64,000 nt of DNA, from the NCBI GenBank assembly GCA_044350415.1, contig JBILHQ010000003.1, positions 1 through 64,000 on the forward strand, read 5' to 3'. The notes under the pieces were generated by a model, which saw only the letters and a list, made by a program, of their open reading frames with translations, did no database searches and was not told where the DNA came from. Shown here piece after piece: positions 26,230 through 35,723 of this stretch. The position numbers and the translations under genes were made by a program. The DNA comes from M3007 sp044350415 (lineage in GTDB: Bacteria; Bacteroidota; Bacteroidia; Chitinophagales; Saprospiraceae). Each line of letters begins with the position of its first letter. Position 1 is the stretch's first letter.

Positions 26230-29200
26230 ATGTCAAAATCCACTACAAAAGTAACTATAGATGGCAACGAGGCCACTGCTTATATCGCTTACCGCGTTAA
26301 TGAGGTTTGTGCCATTTATCCTATCACGCCTTCTTCCACGATGGCGGAACTGGCCGATGAGTGGTCGGCCAAAAAGACTAAAAATATTTGGGGACATGTT
26401 CCCGAAGTCATTGAAATGCAGAGTGAAGGCGGAGCCGCAGGTGCAGTGCACGGAGCGTTGCAAACGGGTGCCCTTACCACCACTTTCACGGCCTCTCAGG
26501 GACTGATGCTGATGCTGCCCAATATGTACAAGATCGCCGGTGAACTGACTAGTGCTGTCTTTCATGTGGCCGCACGGTCGCTGGCGGCGCAGGCGCTCTC
26601 CATCTTTGGCGACCACAGTGATGTCATGGCGGCCCGCACCACTGGATTTGCGATGTTGTGCGCCGCTTCTGTTCAGGAAGCACACGATATGGCGCTGATT
26701 ACTCAAGCGGCTACTTTGAAGGCACGCCTGCCTTTTTTGCATTTTTTCGATGGGTTTCGCACTTCGCACGAAGTAAATAAGATCACCCTGATTCCCGATG
26801 AAACCATTCTGGGCATGATCGATGAACAGGATGTATTCGCCCACCGACAAAGAGCACTCAGCCCCGACCACCCGGTAGTGCGCGGCACCGCCCAAAACCC
26901 TGATGTGTATTTTCAGGGCCGCGAAACGGTCAATCGCTATTATGCCCGCACGCCTGAAATCGTGCAGGCAGCGATGGATCGTTTTGCAGGGTTAACCGGC
27001 CGCCACTATCGGCTCTTTGACTACTTCGGCGCTCCAGATGCCGATCGGGTGGTACTGCTCATGGGCTCCGGTGCCCAAACAGCCGTCGAAACTTGCCAAT
27101 ACCTGCAGCAAAAGGGCGAAAAAACCGGTGTCTTACAGGTGCACTTGTTCCGGCCTTTTTCAATGGAACACCTCTTGGGGGCATTGCCCGATACCGTTCG
27201 GAAAATCGCCGTGCTCGACCGTTGTAAAGAACCCGGCGCTGTCGGCGAACCTTTATACCAGGATGTGATCACTTCGCTGGTGGAAGGTTTTAACCAGGGA
27301 TTGCTGGAGGTGATGCCGCAGGTAATCGGTGGTCGGTATGGCTTGTCGAGCAAGGAATTTACGCCGGGTATGGTCAAAGCTATTTTTGATGAATTGAGCC
27401 AGGAAAAGCCCAAAAATCACTTTACCATCGGCATTAACGACGATGTGACGCATACCAGCTTACCTTATTCCGCACTCGAACTGAATGATCCAACCATGAC
27501 ACAGGCCCTGTTTTTTGCTTTGGGTGCTGACGGCACTGTGGGAGCCAACAAGAACAGTATCAAGATTATTGGCGAAAATACAGACCTGCATGCCCAGGGA
27601 TATTTTGTGTATGATTCTAAAAAATCAGGTTCACAGACTGTTTCTCATTTGCGGTTTGGCAAAAATCCGATTAACGCGCCCTACCTCATTAGCGAAGCTA
27701 ATTTTTTGGCTTGCCACAAATTCAATTTTGTACAAAAAGTGGACATGCTCCGCTTTGCAAAACCGGGCGCTACTTTCCTGCTGAACAGTCCATTTGGGAA
27801 GGACGATATTTGGGCCGAACTGCCAGCGCCGGTACAAGCGGCTATTCGCGACAAAAATCTCCGTTTTTACGTAATCGATGCCTCTAAAGTAGCGGAAGAA
27901 GTGGGAATGGGCAGCCGGATCAATACGATTATGCAGGTTTGCTTTTTTGCGCTTTCTGGTGTTTTGCCCAAAGATGAAGCTATTGAGGCGATCAAAAAAG
28001 CGATCAAAAAAACTTACAGCAAAAAAGGCGACGATGTGGTGCAACAAAACTTTCACGCGGTTGATGCCACTTTGGCACACCTGCACGAAGTGACGGAAAA
28101 GCCAATAATGGATCACCAAAGTGATTTTCCGGTGGTGGTGCCTGCAGCTGCGCCTGCCTTTGTACAGGAGGTAACGGCGATGATGATGGATGGCCGTGGC
28201 GATCAGTTGCCGGTGAGTGCCATGCCGGCCGACGGTACCTATCCCAGCGGAACCACGCAATGGGAAAAACGCAATATTTCCGATCTGGTGCCGGTTTGGG
28301 AACCCGATATTTGTATTCAATGCGGCAATTGCAGTTTTGTTTGTCCGCACAGCGTTATCCGTTCGAAATTTTACCACGAAAATTACCTGCAACTAGCGCC
28401 CGATGGCTTTCAGTCGGCACCGATCAATGCCCGGGGTTTTCCCGAAACACAGTACACCCTGCAGGTATTCCTCGAAGACTGCACGGGCTGCAATCTCTGT
28501 GTAGAGGTTTGTCCGGCACACGACCCGGCCGATAATGCCCGGAAAGCGATCAATTTGGCACAGAAAGCGCCCATTTTAGCTCAGGAACAAACCAATATTC
28601 AGTTCTTTGAAACCCTGCCGGTGAACGACCGGACCGAGATTGATTTCTCTCTGGTGCGGGGTGCACAATTCCTCGAGCCGCTCTTCGAATTCTCTGGTGC
28701 CTGTGCTGGTTGCGGCGAAACACCTTACCTGAGTATTCTTTCCAAATTGTTCGGCGACCGCCTTATTGTGGCCAACGCCACAGGCTGCTCTTCTATTTAT
28801 GGCGGCAATTTGCCCACCACGCCCTGGACCACCAATGCCCAGGGGCGCGGACCTGCATGGTCCAATTCTTTGTTTGAGGACAATGCTGAATTCGGCCTCG
28901 GGATGCGGATTTCAGTTGACAAACAAGTCGAAATGGCAGCGACATTATTAGTGCGTTTGAGAGACGAAATTGATCCTGATCTGATAGAAGATATCCTGAA
29001 TGCCATGCAAAAAACAGAAACAGATATCGCTCTCCAGCGGGATAGGGTAGAGCGGCTGAAAACATTACTGGCACCAATGAATCATCCCGATGCCGCCCAA
29101 TTGCGGTCCGTTGCGGAGTATTTTATCCGCAGAAGCATCTGGCTGGTAGGAGGCGATGGCTGGGCGTACGATATTGGTTCCTCCGGGCTTGATCACGCGT

Positions 29201-29808
29201 TGGCCAGTGGAAAAGATATCAACGTCCTGGTGCTCGATACAGAAGTGTACTCGAATACCGGTGGACAAATGTCGAAGGCAACCCCCACCGCCGCAACAGC
29301 TAAATTTGCGGCTGCAGGCAAACGGGTCGGCAAAAAAGACTTGGCCATGCAGGCGGTCTCTTACGGCAATGTATATGTCGCGCAAATAGCCATGGGGGCC
29401 AATCCGCAACAAACCCTGCTCGCTATGCGCGAAGCGGAAGCCTATCCGGGGCCGTCAATCGTCCTCGCGTACAGCCACTGTATCGCCCATGGCATCGACA
29501 TGGAAAAAGGGCTTACACAGCAAGATCTGGCAGTTGATTCGGGTTACTGGCCGCTTATTCGCTACAATCCTATGCTGCGCCAGGCGAAAAAGAATCCTTT
29601 TGTACTGGATTCACCGCGACCAACTATCCCAATGACGCAATATGCATATAACGAACTGCGCTACACCGACCTAAAACGAACCAATCCGGAAGAAGCCGAT
29701 TATCTCATGCGGTTGGCACAGGAAATTGTGGACCTGCGGTGGCAGAACTATGAAAATATGGCGAAATGGAAAGCGGAGGCGTTCCAGCCGATGGCGGAGA
29801 TTGTTTGA
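26230..29808 (+). CDS. nifJ: Pyruvate:ferredoxin (flavodoxin) oxidoreductase
   Basis: A 1192-residue single-chain PFOR that converts pyruvate and CoA to acetyl-CoA, CO2 and reduced ferredoxin using thiamine diphosphate. Domains in order: pyruvate-binding domain I from residue 1 (AIYPITPSSTMAELADEW at 29-46), domain II (about 260-415), domain III with the gamma-subunit fold (about 420-650), a ferredoxin domain with two clusters (CIQCGNCSFVCPHS near 696 and CTGCNLCVEVCPAH near 753), and the TPP domain from about 820 (ACAGCGETPYLSI, GDGWAYDIGSSGLDH, LDTEVYSNTGGQMSK). All expected Cys residues are present and the length is normal. Cotranscribed with the GltD-like protein. Confidence 0.97.
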   Translation: MSKSTTKVTIDGNEATAYIAYRVNEVCAIYPITPSSTMAELADEWSAKKTKNIWGHVPEVIEMQSEGGAAGAVHGALQTGALTTTFTASQGLMLMLPNMYKIAGELTSAVFHVAARSLAAQALSIFGDHSDVMAARTTGFAMLCAASVQEAHDMALITQAATLKARLPFLHFFDGFRTSHEVNKITLIPDETILGMIDEQDVFAHRQRALSPDHPVVRGTAQNPDVYFQGRETVNRYYARTPEIVQAAMDRFAGLTGRHYRLFDYFGAPDADRVVLLMGSGAQTAVETCQYLQQKGEKTGVLQVHLFRPFSMEHLLGALPDTVRKIAVLDRCKEPGAVGEPLYQDVITSLVEGFNQGLLEVMPQVIGGRYGLSSKEFTPGMVKAIFDELSQEKPKNHFTIGINDDVTHTSLPYSALELNDPTMTQALFFALGADGTVGANKNSIKIIGENTDLHAQGYFVYDSKKSGSQTVSHLRFGKNPINAPYLISEANFLACHKFNFVQKVDMLRFAKPGATFLLNSPFGKDDIWAELPAPVQAAIRDKNLRFYVIDASKVAEEVGMGSRINTIMQVCFFALSGVLPKDEAIEAIKKAIKKTYSKKGDDVVQQNFHAVDATLAHLHEVTEKPIMDHQSDFPVVVPAAAPAFVQEVTAMMMDGRGDQLPVSAMPADGTYPSGTTQWEKRNISDLVPVWEPDICIQCGNCSFVCPHSVIRSKFYHENYLQLAPDGFQSAPINARGFPETQYTLQVFLEDCTGCNLCVEVCPAHDPADNARKAINLAQKAPILAQEQTNIQFFETLPVNDRTEIDFSLVRGAQFLEPLFEFSGACAGCGETPYLSILSKLFGDRLIVANATGCSSIYGGNLPTTPWTTNAQGRGPAWSNSLFEDNAEFGLGMRISVDKQVEMAATLLVRLRDEIDPDLIEDILNAMQKTETDIALQRDRVERLKTLLAPMNHPDAAQLRSVAEYFIRRSIWLVGGDGWAYDIGSSGLDHALASGKDINVLVLDTEVYSNTGGQMSKATPTAATAKFAAAGKRVGKKDLAMQAVSYGNVYVAQIAMGANPQQTLLAMREAEAYPGPSIVLAYSHCIAHGIDMEKGLTQQDLAVDSGYWPLIRYNPMLRQAKKNPFVLDSPRPTIPMTQYAYNELRYTDLKRTNPEEADYLMRLAQEIVDLRWQNYENMAKWKAEAFQPMAEIV

Positions 29809-29910
29809 TCAGGAATGGAGATTGTATTCGACAATATGTGTCTTTTGTGCAGTAAAATGTTTTTTAAAAACAGATTGTTTTAAAGTTCCCAACCATTAAT
29901 GGAAAGCAAT

Positions 29911-29918
29911 TACATTTG
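29911..29918 (+). promoter_or_regulatory. Possible promoter -7 element for tex (TACATTTG)
   Basis: A perfect TAnnTTTG word 54 bp before the tex start, in the gap after PFOR. No TTTG at the ideal upstream spacing was found, so the call is tentative. Confidence 0.35.
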
Positions 29919-29971
29919 CCCTCCGATTTAAACCCGGCACAGGAACCGTTTAACCATTTAATGCAGCACAC

Positions 29972-32089
29972 ATGACATACGCCGATCGCATAGCGCCATT
30001 ACTTAATATTTCTTCCAAACGAATTCAGGCAGTGATTGAACTGCTGGAAGGCGGCGCTACCGTGCCGTTCATTGCCCGTTACCGAAAAGAGACTACCGGC
30101 TCGCTCGACGAGGTGGAGATTGCCGATATCCAGGATTGGTTAAAAAAACTCCAGGATCTCGATAAAAGGCGGGAGGTAATTCTGGAAAGTATTTCCCAAC
30201 AGGGCAAGCTGACACCGGCGTTGCGAAAGGCAATCGAAGCCGCTGCGACGATGACCGAATTGGAAGATCTGTATCTTCCATACCGCCAAAAGCGGAAAAC
30301 CCGCGCATCGGTGGCGATTGAAAGAGGGCTGGAACCGCTGGCTAAACGTATTTTTTCACAACGTGACCGGGACGTGGAGACCATTGCTGCGGCTTACCTC
30401 AATGATCAGGTGGCAACCGTGGATGACGCCCTCCAAGGCGCCCGCGACATTATTGCCGAATGGGTGACCGAAGATATTAAAGCGCGCGACAAGGTGCGCC
30501 GGCATTTTATCAAAGGGGCTTTGGTAACTTCCAAATTAGTCAAAAATAAAGAAACAGAAGGTGCCAAATACCGCGATTATTTCGATTGGAATGAACCATT
30601 GAAAAACTGCCCGAGCCACAGGCTGCTCGCGATGCGGCGCGGCGAAGAAGAAGGCTTTTTACGGGTAGGCATTGCTCCCCATGAGGAAATGGCCATTCAT
30701 GACCTAGAAAATATTTTCCTCACAGGCTCCGGCGAAAGTGCTGCACAGGTCAAAATGGCCGTGAAGGACAGTTATAAACGCCTGCTTCAGCCAGGTATTG
30801 AAACCGAATTTCGCAATATTTCTAAGGAAAAAGCCGACCAGGAAGCTATCCGGGTTTTTACCGACAACCTCCGCCAGTTGTTATTGTCGGCACCGCTGGG
30901 TGAAAAACGGGTCCTCGGTATCGACCCCGGTTTCAGAAGTGGATGTAAAATTGTAGTGCTTGATGCAAATGGCAATTTTATAAAAAATTCGGTCATCTAT
31001 CCCCACGAACCCCAACGAAAGATTTTCGAATCCCAATCGGAAGTGGAAAACCTCGTGGAGCGTTTTCAAATTGAAGCTATCTCGGTGGGTAATGGCACCG
31101 CTGGCCGCGAAACCATGGATTTTTTGCAAAAAATAAAATTCTCCCGGCCAGTGGATGTTTTTCAGGTGAATGAAGCGGGTGCCTCTATTTATTCCGCTTC
31201 GGAAGTGGCCCGGGAGGAATTCCCCAACGAAGATTTAACCGTTCGGGGCGCAGTGAGTATAGGCCGAAGGTTGATGGACCCATTAGCCGAATTGGTTAAA
31301 ATAGATCCTAAAAGTATCGGTGTGGGGCAGTACCAGTACGATGTCAATCAAACGCAACTCAAAGAAAGTCTTGACCGGACGGTGGAAAGTTGTGTGAATG
31401 CAGTCGGAATTAACCTGAATACCGCCAGTAAACATTTGCTGACTTATGTATCGGGCCTTGGTCCCACTTTAGCGCAGAATATAGTAACCTTCCGTGCCGA
31501 AAACGGCGCATTTCGTCGCCGCAGTGACCTGAAAAAAGTGCCGCGCCTGGGCGATAAAGCATTCGAACAATCCGCGGGCTTCTTGCGTATCCGCGAAGCT
31601 GAAAATCCATTGGATAATACTGCTGTTCACCCCGAACGGTACGATCTGGTGTCTCAAATGGCCAAAGACGCAGGTTGTAAAGTGGCCGACCTGATCGCCG
31701 ATCACAGTCTGCGCCAAAAGATTGATTTGAAGCAGTATGTGAAATCTGATGTGGGTTTGCCCACATTGCAGGATATTCTTAAAGAGCTGGAAAAACCCGG
31801 ACTTGATCCGCGCGGATCGGCTAAAACTTTTGAATTTGGCAACGTGCGCACTATTGAAGACCTTCATGTAGGTATGATTTTGCCCGGGTTGGTGAATAAT
31901 ATTACGGCATTCGGCGCATTTGTAGATATTGGCATTAAAGATTCCGGCCTGGTGCACGTCTCTCAAATGGCAGATAAATTTGTTAAAAATCCGTCGGAAG
32001 TAGTGTCGCTCAACCAACAGGTGACCGTGCGGGTGGTGGAAATAGATATGCAACGGAAACGGGTGGCCTTGAGCATGAAAGGAATTTAA
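29972..32089 (+). CDS. tex: Tex family transcription accessory / RNA-binding protein
   Basis: A 705-residue cytoplasmic nucleic acid-binding protein. The N-terminal helical region begins with the signature RIQAVIELLEGGATVPFIARYRKE (split here by position 17-40). The YqgF/RNase H-like domain contains VLGIDPGFRSGCKIVVLD near 315. Helix-hairpin-helix segments are near 485-560 (NTASKHLLTYVSGLGP, LKKVPRLGDKAFEQ), and the S1 domain fills the last 75 residues (GMILPGLVNNITAFGAFVDIG, LVHVSQM). Tex relates to eukaryotic Spt6 and affects transcription and RNA turnover. The length is slightly shorter than the E. coli protein. The pabB gene starts 2 bp after the stop. Confidence 0.95.
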   Translation: MTYADRIAPLLNISSKRIQAVIELLEGGATVPFIARYRKETTGSLDEVEIADIQDWLKKLQDLDKRREVILESISQQGKLTPALRKAIEAAATMTELEDLYLPYRQKRKTRASVAIERGLEPLAKRIFSQRDRDVETIAAAYLNDQVATVDDALQGARDIIAEWVTEDIKARDKVRRHFIKGALVTSKLVKNKETEGAKYRDYFDWNEPLKNCPSHRLLAMRRGEEEGFLRVGIAPHEEMAIHDLENIFLTGSGESAAQVKMAVKDSYKRLLQPGIETEFRNISKEKADQEAIRVFTDNLRQLLLSAPLGEKRVLGIDPGFRSGCKIVVLDANGNFIKNSVIYPHEPQRKIFESQSEVENLVERFQIEAISVGNGTAGRETMDFLQKIKFSRPVDVFQVNEAGASIYSASEVAREEFPNEDLTVRGAVSIGRRLMDPLAELVKIDPKSIGVGQYQYDVNQTQLKESLDRTVESCVNAVGINLNTASKHLLTYVSGLGPTLAQNIVTFRAENGAFRRRSDLKKVPRLGDKAFEQSAGFLRIREAENPLDNTAVHPERYDLVSQMAKDAGCKVADLIADHSLRQKIDLKQYVKSDVGLPTLQDILKELEKPGLDPRGSAKTFEFGNVRTIEDLHVGMILPGLVNNITAFGAFVDIGIKDSGLVHVSQMADKFVKNPSEVVSLNQQVTVRVVEIDMQRKRVALSMKGI

Positions 32090-32091
32090 CC

Positions 32092-33369
32092 ATGTCCAAC
32101 ATGGGAGATTTATCGCTCAAATACCGACTACTCGCATGGGCTAATCGCCAGGAGACCGCTGTTTTTTTGGACAACAATGAATATCCCTCCATAGAGGAAC
32201 AGGGCTGGGAATGCCTGGCTGCTGTAGGAGTCACCGACGCTGTAGCGGTAAATACTGGTTCCGCCCGACAGTCGTTGCGGCAACTCCGGGACCGCAATCC
32301 AGGCAAATGGTTGTTGGGGTATTTGGCCTATGACCTGAAAAATGAAGTAGAGGATCTTTCGTCTTCCCATTTCGACGCACTCGGTTGGCCCGATTTGTTT
32401 TTCTTTTGTCCGGAAACCGTAGTGGGCATCCGCGCCGGGAAACTGATCGTTTTTGATGCACAATTGCCAGAAATGGAGATCAAAAATGCCATAGTGGCAT
32501 CATTGCCTGTGTCGCCTTTTTTTCCGGAAAATAGTATCATTCTGGAACCGCGCATCAGTAAAGAAGTGTATCTGTATCTGGTTGAGGCCATCAGGGGGCA
32601 TATTGGGGGGGGGGATATTTATGAGATGAATTTTTGTCAAGAATTTTATGCCGAAAATGTAGATATTGATCCAGCGGGTATTTTTGTTCAACTCAATGAA
32701 ATTTCGCGGGCACCCTTCGCTACCTTTTTTAAAAACGACCATTTGTCGCTTATTTGTGGCAGCCCGGAGCGTTTTTTGCAAAAAAAAGGGGAGATGCTCG
32801 TTACCCAGCCGATCAAAGGTACCCGCAAAAGAAGCGCTGATCCATTGGAAGATGCCGCTATCCGGGAGGAACTTTTTTACAGCGAAAAGGACCGGTCAGA
32901 AAATGTGATGATCGTCGATTTGGTGCGCAACGACCTGTCGCGCAATTGCCTTCCGGGTACCGTCATTGTCGATGAATTATTCGGTATTTATTCTTTTCCG
33001 ACCGTACACCAAATGATTTCCACCGTCAGGGGGACGCTTCCTGCAGGCGATGACGGACTGGATGCCTTGTTCGATGCCTTTCCAATGGGCAGTATGACCG
33101 GAGCCCCGAAAGTGATGGCCATGCAGCTCATTGAACAATACGAAACAACCCGCCGCGGACTGTATTCAGGTGCTGTTGGGTATTTTGCGCCAAACGGCGA
33201 CTTCGACTTCAATGTGGTGATCAGAAGCCTGCAATATAATGCCAAAAACAAGTACTTATCCTGCTCCGTTGGCGGAGCAATTGTGTACGATTCTGTACCG
33301 GAACAGGAGTATGAAGAATGTTTAGTAAAAATAGCCGCGATCAGGAAGACACTGGAAGGTAAAAAGTAA
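32092..33369 (+). CDS. pabB: Aminodeoxychorismate synthase component I
   Basis: A 425-residue chorismate-using enzyme that makes 4-amino-4-deoxychorismate for folate synthesis. The catalytic part shows GGDIYEMNFCQEF near 173, the key motif QPIKGTRKR with Lys242, ENVMIVDLVRNDLSR near 270, VHQMISTVRG, PMGSMTGAPKV and RGLYSGAVGYFAPNG. The PIKGT form (Lys instead of the TrpE PIAGT) is the PabB signature. No PabA amidotransferase or PabC lyase is next to it. Start two bases after tex suggests translational coupling. A run of nine G at 32606-32614 lies inside the coding sequence and is in frame here, but is a place where indels would be easy. Confidence 0.9.
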   Translation: MSNMGDLSLKYRLLAWANRQETAVFLDNNEYPSIEEQGWECLAAVGVTDAVAVNTGSARQSLRQLRDRNPGKWLLGYLAYDLKNEVEDLSSSHFDALGWPDLFFFCPETVVGIRAGKLIVFDAQLPEMEIKNAIVASLPVSPFFPENSIILEPRISKEVYLYLVEAIRGHIGGGDIYEMNFCQEFYAENVDIDPAGIFVQLNEISRAPFATFFKNDHLSLICGSPERFLQKKGEMLVTQPIKGTRKRSADPLEDAAIREELFYSEKDRSENVMIVDLVRNDLSRNCLPGTVIVDELFGIYSFPTVHQMISTVRGTLPAGDDGLDALFDAFPMGSMTGAPKVMAMQLIEQYETTRRGLYSGAVGYFAPNGDFDFNVVIRSLQYNAKNKYLSCSVGGAIVYDSVPEQEYEECLVKIAAIRKTLEGKK

Positions 33370-33389
33370 TTTAATTTGGGCTTAGCGCT

Positions 33390-33397
33390 TATATTTG
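33390..33397 (+). promoter_or_regulatory. Promoter -7 element directly before moxR (TATATTTG)
   Basis: A perfect TAnnTTTG word ending 7 bases before the ATG at 33405. With the usual 5-7 base distance from box to transcript start, the mRNA would begin at or within two bases of the start codon. No TTTG at 19-22 bp upstream. Confidence 0.4.
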
Positions 33398-33404
33398 CGC
33401 CATT

Positions 33405-34400
33405 ATGCAAATACCACCTGATATAACTGCATTAAACGAAGAAATTCGCCAGGAATCTGCTTTCCTGGATTTGCTTTTTGCAGAAACCTCGCGCACTATC
33501 GTGGGCCAGCAGGCTATGATCGAGCGTCTTTTGATAGGACTGCTCACCAAAGGCCATATTTTGTTGGAAGGGATGCCCGGACTGGCCAAAACCCTGGCAA
33601 TTAAAACGCTCGCACAGGCGATTGATGCAAAGTTCAATCGAATACAGTTTACTCCCGATTTACTTCCAGCGGATGTGATTGGTACGATGGTATACAATCC
33701 GTCACAGTCGGAGTTTACCGTCAGGAAGGGGCCCATTTTCTCCAATTTGGTGTTGGCTGATGAGATTAACCGGGCACCAGCCAAGGTGCAAAGCGCGCTG
33801 CTCGAAGCGATGCAGGAGCGACAAGTAACTATCGGTAATGAAACCTTTGGTCTGGAAGAACCATTTTTAGTGTTGGCGACCCAGAATCCTATTGATCAGG
33901 AAGGGACTTATCCGCTTCCGGAAGCACAAATGGACCGTTTTTTATTAAAAGTAAAAATCGGTTATCCGAATAAGGAAGAAGAGCGCGACATTATCCGCCG
34001 CAACCTGAGTAACCATTCGCCGCAAATACAGCCGGTGGTAAAAGCGGCGGTACTGTTGCGCGCCCGTACTGTGCTCGATCGGGTGTATATGGATGAAAAA
34101 ATCGAGCAGTATATCATTGATCTCGTATTTGCTACCCGTAAGCCAGCGGAATACGGCTTGAAAAATATGGCACCGCTGATCAGTTACGGCGGCTCGCCCC
34201 GTGCGTCTATTGCCCTGGCTCAGGCATCCCGTGCAATGGCTTTCCTGCGCAGGCGGGGATATGTGATTCCTGAAGATGTACGTGCTATTGCTTATGATGT
34301 TTTGCGCCATAGAATTGGCTTGACCTATGAAGCAGAAGCACAAGGGATTGGCCAGGAAGAAATCATCAGCCGTTTATTACAAACGGTGCCTGTACCATGA
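33405..34400 (+). CDS. MoxR family AAA+ ATPase
   Basis: A 331-residue AAA+ chaperone of the MoxR class. Walker A is GMPGLAKT at about 64-71 (LLEGMPGLAKTLAIKTLAQA), Walker B is LVLADEINRAPAK near 113, sensor 1 is LVLATQNPIDQEGTYPLPEA near 157, and the arginine/sensor 2 region includes GGSPRASIALAQASRA near 267. MoxR proteins usually act with von Willebrand factor A-domain proteins encoded next to them to activate an enzyme or membrane complex. No DUF58 or VWA gene follows here, which is unusual. Its stop overlaps the next start by four bases (ATGA). Confidence 0.94.
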   Translation: MQIPPDITALNEEIRQESAFLDLLFAETSRTIVGQQAMIERLLIGLLTKGHILLEGMPGLAKTLAIKTLAQAIDAKFNRIQFTPDLLPADVIGTMVYNPSQSEFTVRKGPIFSNLVLADEINRAPAKVQSALLEAMQERQVTIGNETFGLEEPFLVLATQNPIDQEGTYPLPEAQMDRFLLKVKIGYPNKEEERDIIRRNLSNHSPQIQPVVKAAVLLRARTVLDRVYMDEKIEQYIIDLVFATRKPAEYGLKNMAPLISYGGSPRASIALAQASRAMAFLRRRGYVIPEDVRAIAYDVLRHRIGLTYEAEAQGIGQEEIISRLLQTVPVP

Positions 34401-35395
34401 ATAAAACGTTCTTTTGTATCGATGGCCATACCTGCGGGAATCCGGTAAGGTTGGTGGCAGGCGGTGGGCCTGTGTTGGAAGGTGCTGATATGAGTGAAAA
34501 ACGCCAACATTTTCTGCGCGAATACGATTGGATTCGCCGGGGGCTGATGTTTGAGCCGCGTGGCCATGATATGATGAGCGGGAGCATTTTATTCCCGCCC
34601 CATGATCCGGAAAATGATGTGGCTGTTCTTTTTATTGAGACCTCCGGGTGCTTGCCGATGTGTGGCCACGGATTAATAGGCACGGTAACCATTGCTGTTG
34701 AACATGGGTTGGTGAAGCCGAAAATACCAGGATGCCTTCGGGTAGAAACCCCTGCCGGTCTTATTCACGTGACTTATGAGCAGGTGGGCAAAAAAGTAAA
34801 ATGGGTGGAATTAACCAATGTGCCGGCGTACCTCGCTGCTGAAAAAATCGAGGCGGAATGCCCTGATTTAGGAATGCTGACTCTTGATGTGGCTTACGGC
34901 GGCAATTTTTATGCTATCGTGGATGTCCAGCAAAACTTTCCCGGACTCGAGCATTTCAGGGGGGAACAATTGATTGCCTGGAGCAGGCACCTTCGGCGGG
35001 TCATCAACGAGCAACATACTTTTGTACATCCTGAAAATCCAACGATTAACGGATTGAGTCACTTGCTCTGGACCGGCAAAACGATGGACCCCACTTCTAC
35101 TGCCCGCAACGCCGTGTTTTATGGCGATAAGGCCATAGACCGTTCGCCTTGTGGTACCGGCACCAGTGCCCGTATGGCACAATGGTACACCAAAGGATTA
35201 CTCCGGCCTGGCGATGAGTTTGTGCACGAGAGTATCATCGGATCGAAATTTATCGGGCGTATTGCAGAAGAAACCACGGTGGCGGGTAGACCTGCCATCC
35301 GGCCATCTATCCAGGGTTGGGCGATGGTGACAGGGTATAATCAGATCATTCTGGATGATGAGGACCCGTATTGGGAAGGATTCCAGGTAATTTGA
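34397..35395 (+). CDS. Proline racemase family / 4-hydroxyproline 2-epimerase-like
   Basis: A 332-residue cofactor-independent epimerase of the proline racemase superfamily. Both catalytic Cys are present: Cys89 in CLPMCGHGLIGT and Cys252 in DRSPCGTGTSARMA. Two Cys means racemase or epimerase rather than the dehydratase branch, in which one is Thr or Ser. Other family segments: IDGHTCGNPVRLV at the start and GGNFYAIVD near 170. Substrate choice (4-hydroxyproline or proline) is inferred from resemblance to hydroxyproline epimerases. It overlaps the MoxR gene by ATGA. Hydroxyproline catabolic partners are not in the same operon, though an aldehyde dehydrogenase lies 2.6 kb downstream. Confidence 0.87.
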   Translation: MNKTFFCIDGHTCGNPVRLVAGGGPVLEGADMSEKRQHFLREYDWIRRGLMFEPRGHDMMSGSILFPPHDPENDVAVLFIETSGCLPMCGHGLIGTVTIAVEHGLVKPKIPGCLRVETPAGLIHVTYEQVGKKVKWVELTNVPAYLAAEKIEAECPDLGMLTLDVAYGGNFYAIVDVQQNFPGLEHFRGEQLIAWSRHLRRVINEQHTFVHPENPTINGLSHLLWTGKTMDPTSTARNAVFYGDKAIDRSPCGTGTSARMAQWYTKGLLRPGDEFVHESIIGSKFIGRIAEETTVAGRPAIRPSIQGWAMVTGYNQIILDDEDPYWEGFQVI

Positions 35396-35472
35396 ATATT
35401 GGTTATTTAATGCCTGAAGCACTGTTTCCAATTCTATTTATAGCATAGCGGCAATTTGCGCAGGCTCAATGC

Positions 35473-35718
35473 CTAGCTTTTGATGAAGATTGAGAATGTT
35501 TTTTTAAGATTTTCGGCCTGCTGCGCATGTTGTGCTGCTTCATGCGGAAGGTCTTTTTCTCTTAGTTTTTGTTTCAGAAAAAGTACGTAATTATCTCTGA
35601 GGCTTTGTCCGTATGCCAAGGCTTTTTCTCTTCCTGTCATATCTTCTTTATTCTCTTTTTCAAAATAGTATTTTTGAAAAACTACCTCATCTTCTCCGGG
35701 TAATCTAATGTAAAGCAA
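35473..35718 (-). CDS. Small hypothetical protein in patatin operon
   Basis: An 81-residue protein, mainly polar and charged, with a predicted helical body (TGREKALAYGQSLRDNYVLFLKQKLREKDLPHEAAQHAQQAENLKK by position 28-73). The ATG at 35718 is 5 bases after the patatin stop on the same strand, so the two are cotranscribed. There is no signal peptide. I do not recognise a family. Possibly a soluble partner or regulator of the membrane patatin; that is only context. Confidence 0.6.
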   Translation of the reverse strand: MLYIRLPGEDEVVFQKYYFEKENKEDMTGREKALAYGQSLRDNYVLFLKQKLREKDLPHEAAQHAQQAENLKKTFSIFIKS

Positions 35719-35723
35719 AAAGC

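Noticed and set aside
32606..32614. Run of nine G considered as a frameshift in pabB
   Set aside because: The frame is kept across it and the conserved GGDIYEMNF motif reads correctly.
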